This document shows positions 8,928 to 17,844 of a stretch of 64,000 bases of DNA, in pieces (within the stretch, counting starts at the first letter, position 1; every line of letters starts with the position of its first letter). Under the pieces are notes generated by a model that saw only the letters and a program-made list of their open reading frames with translations, did not search any database and was not told where the DNA came from. The position numbers and the translations under genes were made by a program. The stretch is from Volucribacter psittacicida (GTDB lineage Bacteria > Pseudomonadota > Gammaproteobacteria > Enterobacterales > Pasteurellaceae): assembly GCF_004339025.1 (NCBI RefSeq), contig NZ_SMFT01000005.1, forward strand, positions 62,001 through 126,000, in the 5' to 3' direction.

Positions 8928-9875
8928 ATGTCTGAATTAAGACAACAACGGTTAAAAAAATTATGCAATGAACATAATATTATTGGTGCATTAGCCATTG
9001 ACCAACGTGGTGCGTTACGCCGTATGCTAGGCGAGGGAGCCACCAATCAACAATTAGCAGAGTTTAAGGTATTAGTATCAAAATATTTGACCCCTTATGC
9101 CTCTTCCATTTTGCTTGATCCTGAAGTGGGTTGGGATGCCGCCAAACAAAAAGATCCCAATGCGGGCTTATTAATGGCTTATGAAAAAACAGGCTATGAC
9201 AAAACTCAACCGGGACGTTTCCCTGATTTAATTGATGATGTATCAGTTTATCGCTTAAAACAACAAGGGGCGGACGCCGTAAAATTATTGCTCTACATTG
9301 ATGTTGATGAAGGTACGGAAGTCAATGATATAAAAGATGCTTTTGTTGAACGTGTTGCCTCAGAATGTAAAGCGGAAGAGATGCCATTTTTCTTAGAATT
9401 GGTGTCTTATGATGCGAAAGTTGAAGATGCCAAAGAATATGCCAAATTAAAACCACGCAAAGTGATTGAGGCAATGAAACATTATTCTCAACCACGTTTT
9501 GGGGTTGATGTGTTAAAAGTGGAAGTGCCTGTGAATATGAAATTTGTTGAGGGGTATACTGAGGGCGAGGTAGTACATAGCCAAGCGGAAGCCCAAGCCT
9601 TATTCCAACAACAAAGCCAAGCCACTCATTTACCTTTTATTTTCCTCAGTGCTGGCGTTAGCCCAGAATTATTTGTGGAAACCTTAAAATTTGCCAAAAA
9701 TGCAGGCAGCACCTTTAATGGCGTACTTTGCGGACGTGCCACTTGGGCTGGTGCCGTTGATATTTTCAAAAATCAAGGGGTTGAAGCAGCTGAACAGTGG
9801 ATTAAAACAGAGGGTAAACAAAATATTGAAGCCCTTAATACGGTATTAAATCAAACCGCAACGCCAGTGGCATAA
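8928..9875 (+). CDS. lacD: Tagatose-1,6-bisphosphate aldolase, class I (LacD family)
   Basis: The start is placed at ATG 8928 (MSELRQQR), since TTGGAGG lies at the right distance, giving 315 residues. Characteristic parts are the N-terminal GALAIDQRGALRRML, LLDPEVGWDA, and GVDVLKVEVP, in which Lys197 is the likely Schiff-base lysine. The reaction is splitting of tagatose-1,6-bisphosphate into triose phosphates. The locus also encodes KbaZ, a subunit of the unrelated class II enzyme, so two routes for the same step seem to be present. An alternative substrate, such as a related ketose bisphosphate or sulfo-sugar intermediate, cannot be ruled out. Confidence 0.85.
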   Translation: MSELRQQRLKKLCNEHNIIGALAIDQRGALRRMLGEGATNQQLAEFKVLVSKYLTPYASSILLDPEVGWDAAKQKDPNAGLLMAYEKTGYDKTQPGRFPDLIDDVSVYRLKQQGADAVKLLLYIDVDEGTEVNDIKDAFVERVASECKAEEMPFFLELVSYDAKVEDAKEYAKLKPRKVIEAMKHYSQPRFGVDVLKVEVPVNMKFVEGYTEGEVVHSQAEAQALFQQQSQATHLPFIFLSAGVSPELFVETLKFAKNAGSTFNGVLCGRATWAGAVDIFKNQGVEAAEQWIKTEGKQNIEALNTVLNQTATPVA

Positions 9876-9886
9876 TTTTGGCGAGC

Positions 9887-9929
9887 CTATTTTGGGGCAA
9901 AATTGCGAGTCAGATTGCCCCAAAAATAG
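9887..9929. other. Inverted repeat after lacD
   Basis: CTATTTTGGGGCAA (9887-9900) pairs with TTGCCCCAAAAATAG (9915-9929) apart from one bulged base. An A-rich stretch follows on the plus strand, so it does not look like a normal intrinsic terminator for lacD. It may stabilise the upstream message or cause partial termination before the sulfatase maturase gene. An uptake signal (ACCGCACTT) follows at about 9953. Confidence 0.5.
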
Positions 9930-9989
9930 CAAAAAAATTTTGCAAAAACGCACCGCACTTTTGTGCTAATCAGCAACGGAGAAATGCAG

Positions 9990-11201
9990 ATGACAAGGGA
10001 TTTAGCTCAAGCACCACCAACTTATTTTCACGTGATGGCAAAACCAAGCAGTTTCCATTGTAATATTAAATGTGAATATTGCTTTTATTTAGAAAAGGAA
10101 AATGTGCTGACCCATAATGTCCGTCTGATGTCAGAACAAACCTTAAAAGATTACATTAAAAACTATATTGAGTCCCATTCTGGTCAACAAGTGGATTTTG
10201 CTTGGCAAGGTGGCGAACCTACCCTACTCGGTTTAGCATTTTTCCAAAAAGTGGTGGAGTATCAAAAATTATTTTGTTTGGGAAAAACCATTACCAACAG
10301 CTTTCAAACTAACGGTATTGCCATTAATCGCCAATGGGCAGAATTTTTTAAACAAAATCGTTTTTTATTAGGGATTTCCATTGATGGTTTAACGGAAGTA
10401 CATAATAAATATCGTATTTCCATTAATGGGCAACCCACGTTTGATCGTGTGGTAAAAGCCATAGACTTATTAAAAGAATATCAGGTAGATTTTAATACGC
10501 TGACGGTGGTAAATGATCAAAATTGGCATAAAGGACGAGAAACCTATCAGGCTCTGAAAGAGATAGGATCGCAATATATGCAATTTATCCCTATTGTGGA
10601 AATTGCCAATTATGGAACAAATTGCTCCAGCTTTACCCCAACCAAACATCATCGTATCGCCCCATTTTCTGTGCCACCAGAGGGCTATGGGCAATTTTTG
10701 TGGGATATTTTTAATCAATGGATAAGGCAGGATGTTGGAAAAATTTATGTGCGAGAATTTGATAATTTACTCGGACAGTGGCTTGGTTATCCGTCCGCCA
10801 GTTGCACCCATTCTGAAACCTGTGGCAATGCAATGATTGTCGAGGCGAATGGCGATATTTATGCTTGTGATCATTATGTTTACCCTGATTATAAATTAGG
10901 CAACATTCAACATAAAAGCCTAAAAGAAATGGTGTTATCTAAACGCCAAATCCGTTTTGGTCAAGCCAAAAAAGAGACCTTAACCAAAGCCTGCCAACAA
11001 TGTGATGTACGTTTAATCTGTAATGGCGGTTGCCCAAAACAACGAGTTGTCCAACATAAAGGCGAACAATATAAACATAATTATCTTTGTCCCTCTTATA
11101 AATTATTTTTCCGCCAAACCGCCCCTTTTATGCACCAAATGAGCAATATTATTAAACGTGGGGGATTAGCCGCCGATATTATGCGGTTAATCCCTCATTA
11201 A
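9990..11201 (+). CDS. Anaerobic sulfatase-maturating enzyme (radical SAM/SPASM)
   Basis: I choose ATG 9990 because GGAG at 9978-9981 is 8 bases upstream, giving 403 residues; the ATG at 9984 is too close to that site. The radical SAM cluster motif is Cys24-x3-Cys28-x2-Cys31 (CNIKCEYC). The C-terminal SPASM region has many cysteines (SETCGNA, YACDHY, ACQQCDVRLICNGGCP, LCPSYK) for two auxiliary [4Fe-4S] clusters. Family knowledge: anSME oxidises the active-site Cys or Ser of a sulfatase to formylglycine in the cytoplasm without oxygen. The sulfatase gene follows 20 bases later and has the matching Cys-type site. Confidence 0.92.
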   Translation: MTRDLAQAPPTYFHVMAKPSSFHCNIKCEYCFYLEKENVLTHNVRLMSEQTLKDYIKNYIESHSGQQVDFAWQGGEPTLLGLAFFQKVVEYQKLFCLGKTITNSFQTNGIAINRQWAEFFKQNRFLLGISIDGLTEVHNKYRISINGQPTFDRVVKAIDLLKEYQVDFNTLTVVNDQNWHKGRETYQALKEIGSQYMQFIPIVEIANYGTNCSSFTPTKHHRIAPFSVPPEGYGQFLWDIFNQWIRQDVGKIYVREFDNLLGQWLGYPSASCTHSETCGNAMIVEANGDIYACDHYVYPDYKLGNIQHKSLKEMVLSKRQIRFGQAKKETLTKACQQCDVRLICNGGCPKQRVVQHKGEQYKHNYLCPSYKLFFRQTAPFMHQMSNIIKRGGLAADIMRLIPH

Positions 11202-11221
11202 CGTCAACTAAGGAGAATGTA

Positions 11222-12844
11222 ATGAAACTCACTACATTAAATAAGTGTTTATTCGCCGCCACGGCATCGGTGGCGATGACACAACCCCTTTATGCCCAAG
11301 CGGCGGCTGATACTCGCCCAAATGTGTTAGTAATAGTAATGGACGATCTTGGCACTGGACAACTTGATTTCGATTTAAATACTTTAGACGTAGAAAATCT
11401 AAATCAACGTCCTGTAGCGGCTCGCTATCAAGGCGATATTAATAAAATGATTGAGGCGGCAAGAACAGCAATGCCAAATGTGTCTGCCTTAGCCCAACAA
11501 GGGGTTAAAATGACCAATGCCTTTGTGGCTCACCCTGTTTGTGGTCCATCTCGTGCGGGTATTTTTACTGGGCGTTTCCCAGCCTCTTTTGGTATTTATA
11601 GTAATGATGATTCCTTCAATGGTATTCCATTAGAAGTAAAATTATTGCCTGCGTTACTACAAGAAAATGGCTACACTACTGCCAATATTGGTAAATACCA
11701 TAACGCTAAAGTCAATCGTGATCGTAGCATTGGGCGAATTACCCAACCTGAAGATCTACGCACTAGAGATTATCACGATAATTTCTCTTCTGTCCCTGAA
11801 GCAGGCTATTTCCCTACGGATCGTGGTTTTGACTATTCTTATAGCTTCTTTGTATCTGGGGCGGCATTATGGAATTCTCCAGCGTTTTGGCGTAATAAAG
11901 AGCCAATTCCTGCTCCGGGTTATACTACCCATAATATTACTAACGAAGCCATTCAGTTTATTGAACAAGCAGAAGATAAACCTTTCTTTATCAACCTTGC
12001 TTACAGTGTGCCACATATCCCATTAGAACAAGCCTCACCAGCGAAATATATGGATCGTTTCAATACGGGCAATGTTGAGGCAGATAAATATTATGCGTCT
12101 TTAAATGCCGCTGATGAGGGAATCGGTAAAATCATTGAGAAACTGAAAGAAACAGGCAAGTATGATAATACCTTGATTTTCTTCCTCTCGGATAATGGTT
12201 CAGTACACGAAGCACCTATGCCATTAAATGGTATGGATAATAGCTTTAAAGGTATGTTACATAATGGTGGCTTGCGTGTGCCGTTTATCGTGAGCTGGCA
12301 AGGTAAAATCCCTGCTAATAGTCAAAGCGACAGCCTAATTTCTGCCATTGATATTTTACCAACGGTATTAAGTGCAGCGAAAATTGATATTCCAGCTGAC
12401 TTAAAGGTTGATGGTAAAGATTTATTACCTTTATTAACAGGAAAAACGCAACAATCACCACATAAATATCTTTATTGGGCAGGTCCGGGGGCAAAACATT
12501 ATAGCGAAGAAAATCAACAATTCTGGGCAGATTACTGGCAATTTATTACCTATAACCGCAAAGATCCTGCACAAAATCCAAATTTAGAAAAAGCCTCAAA
12601 AGGCTCTTGGGCAGTGCGTGATCAAGATTGGACATTGTATTTCTACAATGACGGTAGCAACAGCTTACAGCTATATCATAATAAAGTAGATCCAGCGGAA
12701 AGCCAAAATGTTGCCGCCAAAAATCCAGAAAAAGTGAAAGAATTAAAAAATGCTTTCGCCCAATGGATTGTGAAACAACCTTATCCAATGGAATGGAACC
12801 CAGAGGAATTTAAAGCTATCGTTTCCTCCGCTCAAAGCAAATAG
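11222..12844 (+). CDS. Periplasmic sulfatase, formylglycine-dependent (S1 family)
   Basis: The 540-residue precursor opens with a signal peptide ending about PLYAQA (residue 27). The metal ligands Asp41-Asp42 lie in VIVMDDLG. The maturation site is Cys107 in CGPSRAGIFTGR, the C-x-P-S-R pattern that anSME converts to formylglycine. SDNGSVHE near residue 325 supplies further metal-site residues. Location in the periplasm implies that sulfate is removed before uptake through the PTS. Neighbours (lyase, PTS for galactosamine sugars) suggest a GalNAc 4-O- or 6-O-sulfatase, but the position it attacks cannot be told from sequence here. Confidence 0.9.
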   Translation: MKLTTLNKCLFAATASVAMTQPLYAQAAADTRPNVLVIVMDDLGTGQLDFDLNTLDVENLNQRPVAARYQGDINKMIEAARTAMPNVSALAQQGVKMTNAFVAHPVCGPSRAGIFTGRFPASFGIYSNDDSFNGIPLEVKLLPALLQENGYTTANIGKYHNAKVNRDRSIGRITQPEDLRTRDYHDNFSSVPEAGYFPTDRGFDYSYSFFVSGAALWNSPAFWRNKEPIPAPGYTTHNITNEAIQFIEQAEDKPFFINLAYSVPHIPLEQASPAKYMDRFNTGNVEADKYYASLNAADEGIGKIIEKLKETGKYDNTLIFFLSDNGSVHEAPMPLNGMDNSFKGMLHNGGLRVPFIVSWQGKIPANSQSDSLISAIDILPTVLSAAKIDIPADLKVDGKDLLPLLTGKTQQSPHKYLYWAGPGAKHYSEENQQFWADYWQFITYNRKDPAQNPNLEKASKGSWAVRDQDWTLYFYNDGSNSLQLYHNKVDPAESQNVAAKNPEKVKELKNAFAQWIVKQPYPMEWNPEEFKAIVSSAQSK

Positions 12845-12853
12845 GAGCAAGTG

Positions 12854-13654
12854 ATGCAACGGATAACGCTCAGTATCTTAGATAAGGATAATAATATAAA
12901 AGTAGCTAAAAGCTATACGGATTTTGTGAGCCTTACCTATAAAGGCGAATACCAAGCTGGCGATTATATTCAGCTTGAGGTAGCACAAGTACCTTGTTAT
13001 CTCAAAGTGCGGTTAGAAGACAGTTTTGAAAGCTGTTTACTCTACCTTACCGAGCCAAAGTTATTATTCCACATTCCTTTTGGCGATGATAAACGGGTCT
13101 ATAACAGCGATAAAGCCTTTAATGGCGGTTTACATTTCCTTTGGGCAAGAGTAGCGGAACCTTTTGAAATTCAGCCATACCAAAACCTTGCCTATAATCC
13201 TTATTTACAGAGCCAACAACAGGGCGTTTATCCTTTTGTTAGTAGCAATATCAATGCGAGTAATATTCGTTTTGCTGCTCGTAATGCGGTGGACGGTTAT
13301 TTTGATAATACCGCCCACGGCTCTTACCCCTATACCTCTTGGAGCAATGCACAAAATCCCCAAGCACAATTAATCATTGACTTTGGACGTGAAGTTATCC
13401 TTGACCGAGCCACCCTGTTTTTACGGGCGGATTTCCCCCACGACAGTTGGTGGCAACAGGTCAAACTCTGTTTTAGTAATGGAGAATATGAATGTTTGAA
13501 TTTAGCACGCACCGCTCAACCACAAACTTTTATATTTCCAGAGCAAAAAACCACCGCAGTCATACTGACGGATTTAATTAACGGTGATGTTGTGAGTTCA
13601 CCATTTACCGCGCTTTCCCAAATTGAGTTGTATGGTAAAGATGCTTCACAATAA
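12854..13654 (+). CDS. Cytoplasmic protein with discoidin-like C-terminal domain
   Basis: The start is ATG 12854, six bases after AGGAG, giving 266 residues. No signal peptide or membrane segment is visible. The C-terminal half (about residues 125-262) looks like an F5/8 type C (discoidin) galactose-binding fold: ARNAVDGYFDN, TSWSNAQNPQAQLIIDFG and ATLFLRADFPHDSWWQQVKL. The N-terminal half is beta-rich and I do not recognise it. Its function is unknown to me. It lies between the secreted sulfatase and the porin in what may be one transcription unit. Being cytoplasmic, it might bind phosphorylated disaccharide or help another enzyme of the locus; this is inference. Confidence 0.65.
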   Translation: MQRITLSILDKDNNIKVAKSYTDFVSLTYKGEYQAGDYIQLEVAQVPCYLKVRLEDSFESCLLYLTEPKLLFHIPFGDDKRVYNSDKAFNGGLHFLWARVAEPFEIQPYQNLAYNPYLQSQQQGVYPFVSSNINASNIRFAARNAVDGYFDNTAHGSYPYTSWSNAQNPQAQLIIDFGREVILDRATLFLRADFPHDSWWQQVKLCFSNGEYECLNLARTAQPQTFIFPEQKTTAVILTDLINGDVVSSPFTALSQIELYGKDASQ

Positions 13655-13671
13655 CCAATAAGGAGACCCTT

Positions 13672-14746
13672 ATGAAAAAAGTATCTATTTTAACAACGAC
13701 TGTCGCTACGTTAGTGCTTACTACCCCCCCCCCACCTACAAGCCGCAACCATTTATGAACAAGATGGCACACGTATTCAATTAGGTGGAGATTTTCGTCC
13801 AATGTTGCAATTCAAAGAAGGCGATCGGGGTGATTTGCGTGATCGAGGTTCACGTGTTGAATTAATGATTACAGAGCAGCTCGGACATGGATTTAGTGCC
13901 TTTGCTAAAACGCGGATTATGTTTAATGGTAAAGATGCTAGCGGTTCTAACCACTCAGGCTTTGGGCAACCAACAACCGGGCAACTTTTCGCAGGTTTTC
14001 AACATAAAAATTACGGTCGTTTATTCTTTGGTCGTCAACCCACTAATGGTGATGCCATTATGCTAGGAGATTATCAATGGGGCGGTAGTGGAATGAATGT
14101 TCTAACGGCAGAAGGTCATAAAGCAATCCATTACCGTAGCGGCACTTATGCAGGTTTCCAATTTGGGGCAGATTATCTATTTGGACAGTCCATTAAAGCT
14201 GAACACCAAAAAGGCGATACCAAAAATTTAAAAAATGGCTATGGTGTAGCCTTATTCTATGATAATAAATTCAACGATGATTTACGCTTCCGTTTCCGAG
14301 CTGGTTATACCCAAGATAATTATGATCGTTATAATCAGTATAACGACGACGGAGATCCGCTGATTACGCCAATTAATGAATGGACACGCAGAACCGCTTG
14401 GCGGGTTTCAGGGGAAGTAACCTATCAATCTTTTAGTATTGCCTACAATTACGGCGAAATTAGACAGGGTAAGCGTTTATATAATACTGACTTAAACACT
14501 ATTAAAGAAAAACGCCATTTTCTTGCTACACGCTATCGTATTACTGAACAAGTCAGCTCGTATGCCCAATATCGCCATAACAAAAAAATCTACACTAATC
14601 ACGGCTATACCTTAGGTGTTGATTATCGCCCAATTCACAACTTTATTAGTTTCGTTGAGTTTGGACGGGATAGAAATGTTAATCCATTGAAACCTAAACA
14701 AAAATATGTAAATACTTACTATGTAGGTTTCCGTGTGTTGTTCTAA
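13672..14746 (+). CDS. Outer-membrane porin, out of frame at a C10 tract (phase OFF)
   Basis: Translation from ATG 13672 (ribosome site AAGGAG) begins a signal peptide MKKVSILTTTVATLVLTT, then enters ten C residues and stops at TGA 13756-13758 after 28 residues. The porin frame is one base away: LQAATIYEQDGTRIQLGGDF begins at 13736 and runs to TAA 14746. With nine C (or twelve) the two parts join as ...LTTPPHLQA-ATIYEQ..., a 357-residue precursor with a sensible cleavage site after LQA. The mature part has alternating beta strands and ends VGFRVLF with the terminal Phe of outer-membrane porins. It probably admits chondroitin oligosaccharides. A permanent frameshift or an assembly error in the homopolymer is the alternative. 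Confidence 0.85.
13724..13733 (+). repeat. C10 homopolymer tract in porin signal-peptide region
   Basis: Ten consecutive C residues lie at codons 18-21 of the porin gene, in a low-GC genome where such runs are rare. The count of ten places the downstream frame one base off; nine or twelve would restore it. Slipped-strand mispairing at poly-C or poly-G tracts of this length is a known source of phase variation in bacteria. Confidence 0.9.
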
Positions 14747-14753
14747 GCATTAT

Positions 14754-14787
14754 CACACTATGTAGATAGCATTTCCTACATAGTGTG
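14754..14787 (+). terminator. Rho-independent terminator after porin gene
   Basis: The arms CACACTATGTAG (14754-14765) and CTACATAGTGTG (14776-14787) form a perfect 12-bp stem with a 10-base loop and are followed by CTTTAACTTTTTA. It would end, or reduce, transcription from the upstream genes before the lyase gene, which then probably has its own promoter in 14788-14826. Confidence 0.75.
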
Positions 14788-14826
14788 CTTTAACTTTTTA
14801 TACTGCACCAATAATAGGATAACAAT

Positions 14827-17820
14827 ATGAAAAAATATAAACTACATCACATCGCCACCTTACTTGCAGCACTTTCACTTAGTACTTTAAATTATGCCGC
14901 CGATTATCGTTGGGATTTCTTTGAACAACCTCTCGGCTCAACAATCAAAGTAAGTCAGGGGAAAATTGAAACCTCAAAGCAAAGATTTAAAGATGGACAA
15001 CAATCATTACGTTGGCAATTTGAACCAAAAGGTCAGCTAATCATTAATCAAGCTATTGATCTCCGTAGCGATGATAATGTACTTCCACAAACCTTTTTAC
15101 TCTGGCTCTACAATGACAAGCCTTTTCCTGAACCCTTAACCTTTGAATTTAAACAGGGCGGTCAACAGAAAAAGTCCTTTGTGGCAAACTTAGATTTTAC
15201 TGGCTGGCGAGGCATTGCTGTACCGTTTCGTGATATGCAAGGGGATAAGGTTGAACAACTGGATCAATTAGTGATTACTGCACCAAATCAAGCAGGACAA
15301 CTTTATCTGGATCAAATGCTATTTAATGTACCAGTGGATAATCGCAATCCTATCCCTGATTATATTACCCCTTTTGTCAATCCAACTGTGGATACTGCCG
15401 TGAATAAAAACTGGAATGCCTTGTATATGTATGACCAAATGCTGGCACAACATTTCCCACAACTGGATTTTCATCAACCTCTTAATAGCAATGACAATAG
15501 CCAATCCATTTATCAAAAGTTTGAACATCATCTCGGCAAAGGCAAGGAGCTTGATGCCAAAAAATTGTTAGAAATCTACCGCACTTTTGCCATTAGTGAA
15601 CAACAAGGCGTGATCAACGGCAAAATGCTAGATTTCCCTGCTCGCCAGAAATTTATGAAAAATGATCAGGTATTTAATGCTGAGCAACAAGCCTTTTTAT
15701 TAACCTCAATTTCTATGCGAGAACTCGGTAAAACCTTACTAGATACAGCAAAATTATTGCGTTATGGCGACTTATCCGATCAAGATCGCCAAGCCTTACA
15801 AACAGAATTTCTGCTCGCCACTCGCTACTTATTTGATCAAGGGTTTGTACGCGGTAGCAGTATGCAAATCGTTACCCATTTAGGCTATCAAACGCGAGAA
15901 ATTTTTGATGCTTGGTTCTTAATGCGTGATCTATTAGCCCAACAAGGTTTATTAGCCGATGCTCAAGGGGCAATGATGTGGTTTAACGGCACAGGGCGTA
16001 TTTTTGAGCAAGATAATGACATTGTGGCTGCCAATGTGGATATTCTCAATACCCAATTACAATGGATGCTCAAAAGTATTTTATTGTTACCCGATAGCCA
16101 ACAAAAACAAGCCTTACTAACCCAATTTAGCCAATGGTTAAGCAAAACCATTATGCAATCAAAAGGTATTGCTGGCGGTTTTAAATCGGATGGTTCCGTT
16201 TTCCACCACGGGCAACATTATGTGGCTTATGGGCGTGATGCCTTTGGCGGACTTGCCCCAACGGTTTATGCTCTTAGCGGTTCTGATTATGCTCTCACTC
16301 AACCTGCTCGCCAACGTTTAGATGATGTATTGCATAAAATGTGGCTTTATACCAAATCCGGCGAAATTCCGATTGTGTTAAGTGGTCGCCACCCAACAGG
16401 CATTTTCAAATTATCCTCAGCGCCATTCCGTTGGTTTGCGTTAGCAGGCGAGTCTGATAATCCACAACAAATCCAGCGTGAATTTGCCGGAATTTTTGCC
16501 AACCTTGATAAACGCTCAGACTTTGAGGGCGTGCCAGCAGCAAATGAACCGACAGGGGCTTGGACAATGAATTATGCTTCAATGGTCTTACAACGCCGAG
16601 CCGCAGCTGATGATCCGACAAAGTCTTGGTTAGCGGTGGCAAGAGGTTTTAGCCGTTATTTGGTGGGTAATGAGGCTTATGAACGGAACAATCGTTATAG
16701 CCGTTATTTGCAATATGGTACGTTGGAATTATTGCCTGCTGATATGAATAAACGTGCCTTTAATCACGCTGGTTGGGATTGGAATCGCTATCCTGGCACC
16801 ACCGCGATTCATCTTCCTTATGACAAATTAAAATCCATATTACATCAACTACCTGCCGCAGGTGTAGAAGAAATGTTGCTCTCTACCGAAAGCTATGCAG
16901 GCGGTACGGATCTCAATGATAATGCAATGTATGCGGTACGTTTGCACGGGCATAGCAAATACCAACAACAGGATTTTTACGCCAATAAATCCTATTTCCT
17001 ATTTAATAATCAAATTATCGCCCTTGGTACAGATATTCAAAACCAAGATCAGCACCATCACACCGAAACCACCTTATTTCAGCATTATGTACCTGAATTA
17101 CAAGCGGTGGAAATCAATGGTAAAAAAATTAATCAGCTTGGTACGCAACAACAATTCGCTACCCCAGCAAAACTTGTTGATCCCGCTGGCAATGCCTATT
17201 TCTTACCAGCAGATCAGCAAATCCGTTTCAGCTATGATCTACAGCAATCCCTTGATGATCGTGATGATAAAGCGACACAAGGTCAATTTTCTACAGCAGT
17301 AATTGATCACGGTACAGCCCCCCAACAAGCGAGTTATGAATATGCGATCTTAGTGGCGGATAGCCAAGCCGAGCCAAATTATCAAGTGTTGGCGAAACAA
17401 AAAGATCTTCACGCCGTCAAAGATTTAAATAGCCAACAAGAGGGTTACGCCTATTTTGCTCCGCATCAAGGGGATATTGGTGGCGTGGTAATCGGGGCGG
17501 ACAATCCTTTAATGGTACTTGCCGAACCGCAACAAAACCGTTTAGCTTTATCAGTAGTTAATCCTGATTTTGCTTTTTATTCTGGAGTAGAAAAGGACCA
17601 AGTGGACGAGCAAGGTAATCAAGTGGAAGTGAGTGTTTATTCACGAGCTTGGTGGACAGCGGATCCTCAACCACAACATTCAACCTTAACCCTAAAAGGC
17701 AAATGGCAACTGGCTGAACCATCGCAATGTGCTAAGGTATCGGTAAAACAACAGCAAAGTTTATTAACCACCACAACCAACGAGGCGCGTCCTTGTAAAG
17801 TGGTACTCAAATCCCTTTAA
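14827..17820 (+). CDS. Chondroitinase ABC-type lyase (polysaccharide lyase family 8)
   Basis: The 997-residue precursor has a signal peptide (cleavage near NYAA-DYRW, residue 24) and the architecture of Proteus vulgaris chondroitinase ABC I: an N-terminal jelly-roll domain (about 25-210), an alpha-helical lyase domain (about 230-590) and C-terminal beta domains. Aligned from memory, the four catalytic residues are all present: His461 and Tyr468 in HHGQHYVAY, Arg521 in SGRHP, and Glu616 in NEAYERNNRYSRY. GWDWNRYPGTTAIHLP is also shared. It cleaves chondroitin or dermatan sulfate (and probably hyaluronan) by beta-elimination to 4,5-unsaturated oligosaccharides. No lipobox or surface anchor is visible, so a periplasmic site is most likely. 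Confidence 0.93.
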   Translation: MKKYKLHHIATLLAALSLSTLNYAADYRWDFFEQPLGSTIKVSQGKIETSKQRFKDGQQSLRWQFEPKGQLIINQAIDLRSDDNVLPQTFLLWLYNDKPFPEPLTFEFKQGGQQKKSFVANLDFTGWRGIAVPFRDMQGDKVEQLDQLVITAPNQAGQLYLDQMLFNVPVDNRNPIPDYITPFVNPTVDTAVNKNWNALYMYDQMLAQHFPQLDFHQPLNSNDNSQSIYQKFEHHLGKGKELDAKKLLEIYRTFAISEQQGVINGKMLDFPARQKFMKNDQVFNAEQQAFLLTSISMRELGKTLLDTAKLLRYGDLSDQDRQALQTEFLLATRYLFDQGFVRGSSMQIVTHLGYQTREIFDAWFLMRDLLAQQGLLADAQGAMMWFNGTGRIFEQDNDIVAANVDILNTQLQWMLKSILLLPDSQQKQALLTQFSQWLSKTIMQSKGIAGGFKSDGSVFHHGQHYVAYGRDAFGGLAPTVYALSGSDYALTQPARQRLDDVLHKMWLYTKSGEIPIVLSGRHPTGIFKLSSAPFRWFALAGESDNPQQIQREFAGIFANLDKRSDFEGVPAANEPTGAWTMNYASMVLQRRAAADDPTKSWLAVARGFSRYLVGNEAYERNNRYSRYLQYGTLELLPADMNKRAFNHAGWDWNRYPGTTAIHLPYDKLKSILHQLPAAGVEEMLLSTESYAGGTDLNDNAMYAVRLHGHSKYQQQDFYANKSYFLFNNQIIALGTDIQNQDQHHHTETTLFQHYVPELQAVEINGKKINQLGTQQQFATPAKLVDPAGNAYFLPADQQIRFSYDLQQSLDDRDDKATQGQFSTAVIDHGTAPQQASYEYAILVADSQAEPNYQVLAKQKDLHAVKDLNSQQEGYAYFAPHQGDIGGVVIGADNPLMVLAEPQQNRLALSVVNPDFAFYSGVEKDQVDEQGNQVEVSVYSRAWWTADPQPQHSTLTLKGKWQLAEPSQCAKVSVKQQQSLLTTTTNEARPCKVVLKSL

Positions 17821-17844
17821 TCTAGCCAACAGAGGAGAAAAATA

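Noticed and set aside
13802-14746. Porin gene starting at the internal ATG 13802 (MLQFKEGD).
   Set aside because: It would lack a signal peptide and the first beta strand. The upstream sequence in the same frame reads as the start of a mature porin, and a proper signal peptide lies just before the C10 tract, so a frameshifted full gene explains it better.
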